In this document: positions 1 through 6,571 of the stretch, one piece after another
Layout of the letters: every line of letters begins with the position of its first letter
Position numbering within the stretch: the stretch's first letter is position 1
Assembly (NCBI GenBank): GCA_910584285.1
Contig: CAJTYK010000038.1
Location: forward strand, 1-20,117
Source of the DNA: an uncultured Oscillospiraceae bacterium
GTDB taxonomy: Bacteria; Bacillota; Clostridia; Oscillospirales; Oscillospiraceae
Length of the DNA stretch: 20,117 nt
Direction: 5' to 3'
Made by a program: the position numbers and the translations under genes
Notes under the pieces: model-generated
What the model was told of the DNA's origin: nothing
Database searches by the model: none
The model's input: only the letters and a program-made list of their open reading frames with translations

Positions 1-658
1 CCTTCTGGCGGTAGTCCTCCACCTCCATGCGGATGGGGTGGCGGATGTAGTCGGAGTATTTCTTGATCAGGGTCTGGAGGCGGTTGGTCTCCAGGTACTC
101 GCTGTAGTGCTCGTCCTCTGTGTCGGGCTTGAGGTGCATGATCACGTCGGTGCCGGGCTCGTCCTTCTCGCACTCGGTGATGGTGTAGCCGTCCGCGCCG
201 GAAGATGTCCAGCAGTGGGCGGCGTCCTCCCCGTGGCGGCGGGTGAGCACCGTCACCTCGTCCGCCACCATGAAGGCGGAGTAGAAGCCCACGCCAAACT
301 GGCCGATGATGTCCGGCTTGTCCTTGTCCGTGTCTCCCGACCTGTCCGCCTTGAATTGCAAGGAGCCGCTCTTGGCGATGGTGCCCAGGTTCTGCTCCAG
401 CTCGGCGGCGGTCATGCCCACGCCGTTGTCCGACACCGTCAGAGTGCGGGCCTCCTTGTCTGGGGTGACGGTGATGCGAAGGTCGCTTCGCTTGGTCTTT
501 ACTGTGTCGTCCGTCAGGGAGAGGTAGGCCAGCTTGTCGATGGCGTCGCTGGCGTTGGAGATGATCTCCCGGAGGAAGATCTCCTTGTGGGTGTAGATGG
601 AGTTGATCATCAGATCCATCAGACGCTTGGATTCCGCTTTGAACTGCTTTTTTGCCAT
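1..658 (-). CDS. htpG: HtpG, Hsp90-family chaperone, N-terminal part (3' end outside window)
   Basis: About 219 codons are visible, reading leftward from an ATG at 658-656 and open to the window edge. The protein is the ATP-binding GHKL domain of bacterial Hsp90: LREIISNASDA near residues 29-39 (catalytic Glu31, Asn35), SDNGVGM at 76-82 and GQFGVGFYS at 119-127. It starts MAKKQFKAES, typical of HtpG. HtpG is a cytosolic dimeric chaperone that binds and remodels client proteins. The start is supported by GAGGTG about 10 nt upstream. The leader of roughly 80 nt begins at a sigma-A promoter overlaid by a CIRCE operator, so HrcA repression and heat-shock induction are expected. Identification is secure; the middle and C-terminal domains lie outside the window. 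Confidence 0.97.
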   Translation of the reverse strand, partial: MAKKQFKAESKRLMDLMINSIYTHKEIFLREIISNASDAIDKLAYLSLTDDTVKTKRSDLRITVTPDKEARTLTVSDNGVGMTAAELEQNLGTIAKSGSLQFKADRSGDTDKDKPDIIGQFGVGFYSAFMVADEVTVLTRRHGEDAAHCWTSSGADGYTITECEKDEPGTDVIMHLKPDTEDEHYSEYLETNRLQTLIKKYSDYIRHPIRMEVEDYRQK

Positions 659-741
659 GAGTTTTCGCACCTCGTATCTAAAAAATTTTTTACTGTCTCC
701 CCGCGCGGGGCGGAGGGGCAAGGTGGTAACAAAGAATTACG

Positions 742-768
742 TTAGCACTCGAATGGGTGGAGTGCTAA
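742..768. promoter_or_regulatory. CIRCE operator (HrcA binding site)
   Basis: Perfect 9-9-9 inverted repeat: TTAGCACTC at 742-750, a 9-nt spacer, GAGTGCTAA at 760-768. This is the exact CIRCE consensus bound by the heat-shock repressor HrcA. It lies immediately downstream of the htpG -10 box on the minus strand, so bound HrcA would block initiation. The sequence match is direct; regulation by HrcA is established for this element, while hrcA itself is outside the window. Confidence 0.96.
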
Positions 769-773
769 CTGGT

Positions 774-802
774 ACTATAATACGATTCGCCGGACTTTGC
801 AA
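774..802 (-). promoter_or_regulatory. Sigma-A promoter of htpG
   Basis: Read on the minus strand: -35 TTGCAA (802-797), a 17-nt spacer, -10 TATAGT (779-774). Transcription would start at or just before the CIRCE element at 768. Spacing is ideal and both boxes are close to consensus. Confidence 0.8.
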
Positions 803-995
803 GAGAGTTTGCAAAAAATTCACAATTTTGCGGCCCGGAGGTTGGAGCCGCCGGAACGGAACGGGCCGTTTTCCCATTTTTCGCGGGAATATTCGGGGAA
901 AAGCAGGGGCAGAATAGGATTGCGGGGGAGAAAGGCAGTTGGAAAAATTTTGCCAGAGCTTTCGGCGGGACAAGAGGGCCTTGGGAAAGTTTTGG

Positions 996-1024
996 TTGCC
1001 TTTACTTAACGTTGGTGCTATAAT
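996..1024 (+). promoter_or_regulatory. Sigma-A promoter of murA
   Basis: TTGCCT at 996-1001, a 17-nt spacer, and a perfect TATAAT at 1019-1024 preceded by TGC, which makes an extended -10. It predicts a start near 1031 and a murA leader of about 115 nt. Confidence 0.85.
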
Positions 1025-1145
1025 GTATTGATGGAAAATGGGCGGGGTGTGTCCAGCCCTGTTCCGCATGTTTTGAATTTACCGGGGGATGCTGCCCCTT
1101 TTACTAAGTATAACCGGCCTGGCCGGGAATCTGAGGTGCTGAACG

Positions 1146-2444
1146 TTGAAAAAATATGTCATTCACGGCGGGAGACCGCTTTACGGTAAGGTTACGATCA
1201 GCGGCGCCAAGAACGCCGCCGTGGGCATTATCCCCGCCACCCTGCTGGTGGAGGGGACGTGCCGGATTGAAAATATTCCCGAGATCAGCGATGTGGATCT
1301 GCTGCTCAACATTTTGCGGGATCTGGGGGCCAGGGTGCGGGTGATCAACCGCACTACGGTGGAGGTGGATTGCTCCGCCGTGGGCAGCCAGACTGTGCCC
1401 TATGACGCGGGGCGGAAGCTCCGGGCCAGCTATTACCTGCTGGGGGCCATGCTGGGGCGGTTCGGCAAGGCCGAGGTGCCCATGCCCGGTGGGTGCGACT
1501 TCGGCAGCCGGCCCATCGATCAGCATTTAAAGGGCTTTGCCGCCTTGGGCGCCGAGGTGGAGATTAAAAACGGTTATATGTGCGCCGAGACCAGGGACGG
1601 GCGGATGAAGGGCAGCCAGATCTATCTGGACGTGGCCAGCGTGGGGGCAACCATGAATTTGATGCTGGCCGCCGTGCTGGCGGAGGGCACCACTGTCATT
1701 GAAAATACCGCTCGAGAGCCCCATATTGTGGATCTGGCCAACTTTTTGAACTCCATGGGGGCCGAAATTACCGGCGCGGGCACCGATGTGATCAAGATCC
1801 GGGGCGTGGAGCGGCTCCACGGCGGGGAATACTCCATTATTCCCGATCAGATCGAGGCGGGCACCTATATGGCCGCTGTGGCCGCCGCCGGGGGCGAGGT
1901 TCGGGTGTGCGGCATCATCCCTAAGCACATGGAGTGCATCACCGCCAAGCTGGTGGAGATGGGCGCCGAGGTGGAGGAGGAGGGGGATTCCCTCATCGTG
2001 CGCCGCCATGGGCCCCTCCAGAGGACGAATATCAAAACCATGTTTTATCCGGGGTTCCCAACCGATATGCACCCCCAGATCGCGGCGGTGCTGTGCCTGG
2101 CCCAGGGCACCAGTGTGATCACCGAGGGCGTGTGGGACAACCGCTACCGCTACACCGAGGAGTTCCGGCGGCTGGGCGCCAAGATCCAGGTGGACGGCAA
2201 GATCGCCATCATCGAGGGCGTGGAAAAGCTGACGGGGGCGCCCATGGAGGCCTGCGATCTGCGGGCGGGGGCGGCTATGATCATCGCGGGGCTGGCTGCT
2301 CAGGGCACCAGCGAGATCTCCAATGTGAAGCACATTGAGCGGGGCTATGAGGACATCATCGGGAAGCTGACTGGGATCGGAGCGGATATCCGGGCGGTGG
2401 AGGTGCCCGAGCCGGAACGGAAGCAGACGCCCGTCGCGGGGTGA
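1146..2444 (+). CDS. murA: UDP-N-acetylglucosamine 1-carboxyvinyltransferase
   Basis: 432 aa, the usual MurA length. It transfers the enolpyruvyl group of phosphoenolpyruvate to UDP-GlcNAc, the first committed step of peptidoglycan synthesis in the cytoplasm and the target of fosfomycin. Visible family marks are SGAKNA (residues 19-24, Lys22 and Asn23), the mobile catalytic loop PGGCDFGSRPIDQH with the active Cys117, and FPTDMHPQ (304-311) with Asp307. Because the loop residue is Cys rather than Asp, fosfomycin sensitivity is expected. The start is a TTG, chosen because GAGGTG (1133-1138) lies 7 nt upstream and the product begins MKKYVIHGG as in the family. Firmicutes often carry two paralogues; which one this is cannot be told from the window. 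Three hairpins follow the gene. Confidence 0.97.
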   Translation: MKKYVIHGGRPLYGKVTISGAKNAAVGIIPATLLVEGTCRIENIPEISDVDLLLNILRDLGARVRVINRTTVEVDCSAVGSQTVPYDAGRKLRASYYLLGAMLGRFGKAEVPMPGGCDFGSRPIDQHLKGFAALGAEVEIKNGYMCAETRDGRMKGSQIYLDVASVGATMNLMLAAVLAEGTTVIENTAREPHIVDLANFLNSMGAEITGAGTDVIKIRGVERLHGGEYSIIPDQIEAGTYMAAVAAAGGEVRVCGIIPKHMECITAKLVEMGAEVEEEGDSLIVRRHGPLQRTNIKTMFYPGFPTDMHPQIAAVLCLAQGTSVITEGVWDNRYRYTEEFRRLGAKIQVDGKIAIIEGVEKLTGAPMEACDLRAGAAMIIAGLAAQGTSEISNVKHIERGYEDIIGKLTGIGADIRAVEVPEPERKQTPVAG

Positions 2445-2459
2445 CAAAATAAAACTGGG

Positions 2460-2492
2460 CCCCCGCAAAGCCGACCTGTGGTTTTGTGGGGG
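2460..2492 (+). other. Hairpin after murA
   Basis: CCCCCGCAAA (2460-2469) pairs with TTTGTGGGGG (2483-2492): ten pairs, one of them G-U, with a 13-nt loop. No T-run follows, so on its own it is not a standard intrinsic terminator. It may protect the 3' end of the murA message or pause polymerase before the next hairpins. Confidence 0.45.
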
Positions 2493-2514
2493 GAGGAGGG
2501 GCAAGGGAGCACAG

Positions 2515-2541
2515 CAGAAAATGCCCGAAGGGCGTTTTCTG
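2515..2541 (+). terminator. Probable intrinsic terminator of murA (possibly bidirectional)
   Basis: CAGAAAATGCCC (2515-2526), loop GAA, GGGCGTTTTCTG (2530-2541): twelve pairs with one wobble. The stem has a GC core flanked by an A-run on the 5' side and a T-run on the 3' side, as in many bidirectional terminators. Only four T's are present, so efficiency is uncertain. Confidence 0.5.
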
Positions 2542-2565
2542 TGGAGCGGACTTTGCCCCGACGAA

Positions 2566-2588
2566 GGGCGGCGATGCCGCCCTTTTTT
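2566..2588 (+). terminator. Intrinsic terminator between murA and walJ
   Basis: GGGCGGC (2566-2572), loop GAT, GCCGCCC (2576-2582), then six T's (2583-2588). This is a textbook Rho-independent terminator. It ends only about 20 nt before the walJ start codon, so it could also act as an attenuator in the walJ leader. No separate sigma-A promoter for walJ was recognised. Confidence 0.85.
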
Positions 2589-2608
2589 GATGAAAGGACG
2601 GCGGTTTT

Positions 2609-3394
2609 ATGCTTAGGGCGGCGACGCTGGCCAGTGGATCCTCCGGGAACTGCATGGTGGTCAGCGACGGGCGGGTACATATTTTGATCGACGCGGGGAT
2701 CTCTACCCGGCGGATTGCCCAGGGGTTGAAGGAGCTGGGGCTGGAGCTGCGGCATATCGCCGGAGTGCTCATCACCCATGAGCACGTTGATCACGTGGCG
2801 GCGCTGCCGGTGCTGTGCCGGCAGACGGGGGCCGCGCTGTTTACCGCGGAGGACACCGCCTTCGCCCTGTGCGCCCGGTGGCCCGGGCTGGAGGAGCGGT
2901 TCCGGGTGTTCGCGCCGGGGCAGCGGTTCGCCCTGGGGGAGTGGGAGATCGGCACCTTTGCCACCAGCCACGACTGCGCCTGCCCGGTGGGGTTCTCCGT
3001 GGAGGACGGGCGGCGGAAGCTGGCGCTGTGCACCGATACCGGGTATATCACCCCCCAGGCCCGGGAGGGGGTGCGGGGGGCCTGCACGCTGGTGGGGGAG
3101 TTTAACTATGACCCGGAAATGCTGCGGCAGGGGCCTTATCCCCGCCATTTACAGGAGCGGATTCGGGGGGAGGCGGGGCACCTGTCCAACGAGATGGGCG
3201 GGGAGCTGGCGGCCTGGGCGGTTGAGCACGGGGCGACGCGGGTGGTGCTCACCCATCTGTCCCAGGAGAACAACCGGCCGCAGCTGGCGCTGGAGGCGGC
3301 GGGACGGGCGCTAAAAGGGGCTGGAGTCGGAGCGGGGGACGTGGAGCTGGTTTGCGCGCCCCGGGGGGAGTGCTCGGGATGGTTTGAGGTTTGA
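2609..3394 (+). CDS. walJ: WalJ/YycJ-type metallo-beta-lactamase-fold hydrolase
   Basis: 261 aa, normal for WalJ (YycJ, VicX). It begins LASGSSGNC (residues 8-15 include SGSSGNC), the N-terminal signature of this subfamily. It has the metal-binding motif THEHVDH (56-62; His57, His59, Asp61, His62), then His121, Asp143 in CTDTGY and His216 in LTHLSQENN. The family is a two-metal phosphodiesterase-like hydrolase encoded near the WalRK cell-wall two-component system in Bacillus and Streptococcus and linked to DNA repair and cell-wall control; its exact substrate is unsettled. Here walRK is not present and walJ follows murA instead, but rlmH comes next, as is common. The ATG is supported by GAAAGGA upstream. 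Read-through past the 2566-2588 terminator or a weak promoter must drive it. Confidence 0.93.
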   Translation: MLRAATLASGSSGNCMVVSDGRVHILIDAGISTRRIAQGLKELGLELRHIAGVLITHEHVDHVAALPVLCRQTGAALFTAEDTAFALCARWPGLEERFRVFAPGQRFALGEWEIGTFATSHDCACPVGFSVEDGRRKLALCTDTGYITPQAREGVRGACTLVGEFNYDPEMLRQGPYPRHLQERIRGEAGHLSNEMGGELAAWAVEHGATRVVLTHLSQENNRPQLALEAAGRALKGAGVGAGDVELVCAPRGECSGWFEV

Positions 3395-3437
3395 GAGGAA
3401 AACCCGGCAGGGTGACAGGAAGGTGAGGGAAGCTCAG

Positions 3438-3920
3438 ATGGTTGACGTTACGCTGATCTGTGTTGGGAAAATGAAGGAGAAGTTTTATCAAGAGGCGGCG
3501 GCGGAGTATGTCAAGCGGCTGGGCGGGTACTGTAAGCTGAGCATTGTGGAGATCCCCGAGCAGCGGCTGTCCAAAAATCCGTCGCTGGGGGAGATCCAGG
3601 GGGCGCTGGAGAAGGAGGGGGACGTGATTCGGAGCAAGATTCCACCCAGTTCCAGCGTGGTGGCGCTGGCCATTGAGGGGAGGATGCGATCCAGCGAGGA
3701 GCTGGCCCAGATGATCTCCGACTGGGCCAGAGGGCCGGCGAAGCATCTGGTGTTTGTCATCGGGGGATCCTATGGGCTCCATCCGTCGGTGAAGGCGGGG
3801 GCGTGGTGCTCGCTGTCTATGTCGCCTATGACCTTTCCGCACCATTTGGCCAGGGTGATGCTGCTGGAACAGATCTACCGGGCGTTTAAGATTCAGGAGG
3901 GGGCGGATTATCATAAGTAG
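3438..3920 (+). CDS. rlmH: 23S rRNA (pseudouridine1915-N3)-methyltransferase
   Basis: 160 aa, matching the family length of about 159. RlmH is a SPOUT-class, S-adenosylmethionine-dependent enzyme that methylates pseudouridine 1915 in helix 69 of 23S rRNA on assembled 70S ribosomes. Its marks are VIGGSYGLHPSV near residues 107-118 (the cofactor-binding knot) and the highly conserved C-terminal run LSMSPMTFPHHLARVMLLEQ to YHK at the end. The frame is open further upstream, but the ATG at 3438 gives the family N-terminus (MVDVTLICVGKMKEKFY) and has AGGAAGGTGAGG just before it. It lies 43 nt after walJ in the same direction, so it is probably co-transcribed. Confidence 0.97.
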   Translation: MVDVTLICVGKMKEKFYQEAAAEYVKRLGGYCKLSIVEIPEQRLSKNPSLGEIQGALEKEGDVIRSKIPPSSSVVALAIEGRMRSSEELAQMISDWARGPAKHLVFVIGGSYGLHPSVKAGAWCSLSMSPMTFPHHLARVMLLEQIYRAFKIQEGADYHK

Positions 3921-3930
3921 ACAGACTGGG

Positions 3931-4572
3931 ATGGAACGGGTTGTGGACGATGCGCTGGCCTTTGTCAAAGATGTGTTTTGCGAGGATTGCAGCGGGCACG
4001 ATTATTTTCATACGCTGAGGGTATACAAGATGGCGGTGAAGCTGGCGGAACAGGAGCAGGCGGATTTGAGCATCGTTCGGCTGGCCGCGCTGCTGCATGA
4101 CGTGGACGATGTGAAATTGTCGCCGGAGACCTGCGCAAAGCAGGACAGGGCGGCGGGCTTCTTGAGGGCGCACGGCGTGTCGGAGGACAGAATAAAAACG
4201 ATATGCAAGATCATCGGAGAGGTGTCGTTCAAGGGGAGCGATTCCGTCACGCCGGAAACGGTGGAGGGGAAGTGCGTGCAGGACGCCGACCGGCTGGATG
4301 CGCTGGGGGCTATTGGGATTGCCAGGGCGTTCGCGTATGGCGGGAGCCGAGGCCGTACCATGTATGACCCCGAGGTAAAGCCGGTTGAAAACATGGACGG
4401 GGCGCAATACCAAAGCCATTGTGCTACAACGGTGAACCACTTTTATGAAAAGCTGTTCCTGCTCAAGGATCTGATGAATACGGACACGGCAAAAAAGATT
4501 GCGGAGCAGAGAGAGGATTATATGAGACACTATCTTGCGGAGTTTATGGAGGAATGGGACGGTATGCGTTAA
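3931..4572 (+). CDS. HD-domain phosphohydrolase (YpgQ/YedJ-like)
   Basis: 213 aa. The HD metal-binding set is complete: GHDYFHTLRV with His27, ALLHDVDD with His56-Asp57, and QDADRLDALGAIGIAR with Asp120. The last motif is typical of the YedJ/YpgQ subgroup, for which nucleotide pyrophosphohydrolase or phosphohydrolase activity has been reported; the substrate here is unknown. It is cytosolic, with no signal peptide or membrane segment. The gene starts 10 nt after rlmH with a weak ribosome binding site, so coupling to rlmH is likely. Its base composition looks somewhat less GC-rich than its neighbours, which hints at later arrival. A strong terminator follows and closes the operon. Confidence 0.85.
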   Translation: MERVVDDALAFVKDVFCEDCSGHDYFHTLRVYKMAVKLAEQEQADLSIVRLAALLHDVDDVKLSPETCAKQDRAAGFLRAHGVSEDRIKTICKIIGEVSFKGSDSVTPETVEGKCVQDADRLDALGAIGIARAFAYGGSRGRTMYDPEVKPVENMDGAQYQSHCATTVNHFYEKLFLLKDLMNTDTAKKIAEQREDYMRHYLAEFMEEWDGMR

Positions 4573-4602
4573 ATACCGGGGACAAGAAAATAAACGCGGA
4601 AC

Positions 4603-4634
4603 ATTCCGGGGCAGGTTTGCCTCGGAATTTTTTT
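4603..4634 (+). terminator. Strong intrinsic terminator closing the walJ-rlmH-HD operon
   Basis: ATTCCGGGGCA (4603-4613), loop GGTT, TGCCTCGGAAT (4618-4628): eleven pairs with one G-U, followed by six T's (4629-4634). It separates the housekeeping operon from the phage block, so the block should need its own promoter. I could not find one in the 59 nt before 4694. Confidence 0.9.
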
Positions 4635-4693
4635 GCCTTGCACCGGAATGGACAACAAAACGGGCGTTTCCGGCACCGGCGAGGAGGCTTGGT

Positions 4694-5014
4694 ATGGAGC
4701 GGGAGGAAAAGCGGCTGGAGGAGCTGGGACAGGACGAGCTGCTGGAGGAGCTGCGGCGGCTGGCGGCGTGGAGGAACAACGACGTGGTGAAGCTGGCCTT
4801 CCTGGACGGGGAGGCCGCTGATCAGGTGGACGCGCTGGATCTGTCCGGGGTGGTGGAGCTGAAACGGAACGCGAACGGGACGTTTGAGGCCAAATTTGTG
4901 GATAAGGTGCGGGTTTTGACTATGATCCGGGAGCTGATGGAGAAGCGCCGGGACGGGGAGCTGGAGGCGTTTCTGGATGGGCTGTGCCGGGACGGGGAGG
5001 CGGATAGGGCGTGA
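4694..5014 (+). CDS. Phage terminase small subunit-like protein, apparently lacking the DNA-binding domain
   Basis: 106 aa. The second half (VVKLAFLDGE, then LDLSGVVELKRNANGTFEAKFVDKVRVLTMI) resembles the C-terminal oligomerisation region of XtmA/YqaS-type small terminase subunits, where a LxLxxVxExKR strand is followed by a helix (FxDKxxALxxL). The N-terminal third is a charged helix (EEKRLEELGQDELLEELRRL), not a helix-turn-helix. Typical relatives are about twice as long and have an N-terminal DNA-binding domain. The in-frame upstream region runs through the terminator and has no recognisable domain, so the short form seems genuine. Start: ATG with GAGGAGG at 4681-4687. The stop overlaps the GTG of the large subunit by 4 nt. 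Position directly before the large subunit supports the call; homology is by eye. Confidence 0.65.
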   Translation: MEREEKRLEELGQDELLEELRRLAAWRNNDVVKLAFLDGEAADQVDALDLSGVVELKRNANGTFEAKFVDKVRVLTMIRELMEKRRDGELEAFLDGLCRDGEADRA

Positions 5015-6243
5015 GGGGGCCGGTGTTTTCCCCTAAGCAGCGGGTGGTACTGGACTGGTGGAGGGACGGGCGGTACGACGCTGTGATCTGCGACGGGGCG
5101 GTGCGGTCGGGGAAAACCTTTGCCCTGAGCGTGTCCTTTTTGCTGTGGGCCATGGCCCGATTCCAGAGGCAGAGGTTCGGACTGTGCGCCGGGTCGATTG
5201 CCGGGGTGCGTCGAAATCTGCTCTCCCAGGCCCGGCCTGTGCTCACCGGGCTGGGGTTCCGGTGGGAGGAGGTTATGAGCCGCAACGAGGTCACCCTGCG
5301 GGGCGGGGGTCGGGAGAATACCTTTTACCTGTACGGCGGACGGGACGAGGGGAGCTTCGCCTCCATCCAGGGGATCACGCTGGCGGGGGTGTTGCTGGAC
5401 GAGGCGGCGCTGATGCCCCGATCCTTTGTGGAGCAGGCGGCGGCTCGGTGCTCCGTGCGGGGCGGGCTGGTGTGGTTCTCCTGCAACCCGGCGGGGCCAG
5501 AGCACTGGTTTTATAAGGAGTGGATCTGCAAGGCGGAGGAGAAGCGGGCGCTCTACCTGCGCTTTACCATGGAGGATAACCCGGCGCTGGCGCCAGCGGT
5601 GCGGCAGCGGTATGAGCGGATGTTCCGGGGGGCCTTTTACCGGCGGTATGTGCTGGGCGAGTGGGCGGCGGCGGAGGGGCTGGTGTACGACTTCTTTGAT
5701 CCGGACGCCATGCCGCCAGCCCCGGCGGGGCCGTTCGCCCGGTGGCGGATCTCCTGCGACTACGGGACGAGGAACCCGGCCTCCTTTGGACTGTGGGGGG
5801 AGCTGGACGGAGTCTGGTACCGGGTACGGGAGTTCTACTATGACGCGCGACAGGAGGGACGGCAGAAAACTGACGGGGAATACGCCCGGGAACTGAAAAA
5901 TTTGGCGGGGGGACGTTGCATCGAAACAGTCATCGTGGACCCCTCGGCGGCCAGCTTTATCGAGACGCTGCGGCGGGAGGGCTGGAACGTGCGCAAGGCG
6001 GACAACCGGGTGCTGGAGGGCATACGCAGGACGGCCACGGCGCTGAAAACCGGGCGGATTGTGATCTGCCGGGAGTGCGGGGCCGCGGCCCGGGAGTTCG
6101 GGCTGTACCGCTGGGAGGAGAGCGGGGACGGAGATCAGGTGCGGAAGGAAAACGATCACGCCATGGATGAGATCCGGTATTTTGTGATGGCGATGGACAC
6201 AGGAGAACGGGCGGCGCGGTTCGTGGAGCGGGCTGTGTTTTGA
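5011..6243 (+). CDS. Phage terminase large subunit (packaging ATPase/nuclease)
   Basis: 410 aa. The ATPase domain shows Walker A GAVRSGKT (29-36), Walker B VLLDEA (127-132, Asp130-Glu131) and the coupling motif SCNP (157-160). The RNase H-like nuclease domain shows SCDYG (Asp250), VIVDPSA (Asp310) and DHAMDEIRY (Asp386), so all the expected acidic residues are present and the enzyme should be active. It would pump DNA into the prohead and cut it at headful termination; the family resembles XtmB of PBSX. The start is a GTG inside the GTGA overlap with the small subunit. Both domains are intact, which argues against advanced decay. Confidence 0.95.
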   Translation: MRGPVFSPKQRVVLDWWRDGRYDAVICDGAVRSGKTFALSVSFLLWAMARFQRQRFGLCAGSIAGVRRNLLSQARPVLTGLGFRWEEVMSRNEVTLRGGGRENTFYLYGGRDEGSFASIQGITLAGVLLDEAALMPRSFVEQAAARCSVRGGLVWFSCNPAGPEHWFYKEWICKAEEKRALYLRFTMEDNPALAPAVRQRYERMFRGAFYRRYVLGEWAAAEGLVYDFFDPDAMPPAPAGPFARWRISCDYGTRNPASFGLWGELDGVWYRVREFYYDARQEGRQKTDGEYARELKNLAGGRCIETVIVDPSAASFIETLRREGWNVRKADNRVLEGIRRTATALKTGRIVICRECGAAAREFGLYRWEESGDGDQVRKENDHAMDEIRYFVMAMDTGERAARFVERAVF

Positions 6244-6247
6244 GGAA

Positions 6248-6512
6248 GTTAGGTGCGCCACGGTGGTACGCAGAAAAAGCTCAGGCGCCAACCGTGGGAA
6301 CCGCCTGGGGTTGTTCCCACACACGGGCGGCAGCACGAATGGGGGAAAAGCCAGTCCAGCCCCTGCGCGCCGGTCACTCCCCTGCCACGTGTTCCAAGGA
6401 AGAAGGGGGTACATAGGGGGGCACCCCCTATGCGCGCTCTTTGGTTACTTTCTCTCGCGTGAGAGAAAGTAACCCCCGCCGGAGGCGCGCCCCCTGGGGG
6501 CTGGGGGAAAAC
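6248..6512 (+). repeat. Hairpin-rich intergenic element, copy 1
   Basis: Noncoding gap between the large terminase subunit and the decoration gene. It is closely similar (roughly 85-90% by eye over 6282-6512) to 15885-16133. Stems seen: CAGGCG/CGCCTG (6282-6287/6302-6307), with the loop octamer GTGGGAAC (6294-6301) complementary to GTTCCCAC (6313-6320); GGGGA/TCCCC (6342-6346/6378-6382); CATAGGGGG/CCCCCTATG (6412-6420/6424-6432, loop GCA); and a perfect 14-bp stem GGTTACTTTCTCTC/GAGAGAAAGTAACC (6443-6456/6461-6474, loop GCGT). No T-run follows, so it is not a simple terminator. No ORF is shared by the two copies. Function unknown: a dispersed chromosomal repeat or an operon-internal RNA element are both possible. 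Confidence 0.85.
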
Positions 6513-6571
6513 TTTGGGAAATGCCCTGAAAGGGGATTTCTATAACTTTTGGAAACGAAAGGAGAAGGGAT

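Larger units (their letters stand above)
659..1145. other. Divergent intergenic region htpG / murA
   Basis: This gap of 487 bases has no convincing gene. It holds the htpG leader, CIRCE and promoter on the left and the murA promoter and a leader of about 115 nt on the right. Between the two promoters (about 803-995) I see nothing recognisable. Open frames here on either strand lack a ribosome binding site and overlap the control signals. Confidence 0.7.

Noticed and set aside
38..745. Plus-strand frame over the htpG region
   Set aside because: It is antisense to htpG, whose reading frame shows the full Hsp90 ATP-binding motif set, and it runs through the CIRCE region.
737..1069. Minus-strand frame between htpG and murA
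   Set aside because: It overlaps the CIRCE operator and both promoters and has no recognisable protein features.
4535..4693. N-terminal extension of the small terminase subunit
   Set aside because: It would have to be translated through the terminator hairpin, overlaps the HD-domain gene and contains no domain; the ATG at 4694 has an excellent ribosome binding site.
4640..4693. Promoter starting from TTGCAC near 4637
   Set aside because: No -10-like hexamer lies at 16-19 nt.
4822..6414. 530-codon minus-strand frame opposite the large terminase gene
   Set aside because: Low-complexity Pro/Arg/His-rich composition typical of an antisense frame in GC-rich DNA; the plus-strand terminase has all its motifs.
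6443..6474. The 14-bp hairpin of the repeat element as an intrinsic terminator
   Set aside because: C-rich sequence, not a T-run, follows in both copies.
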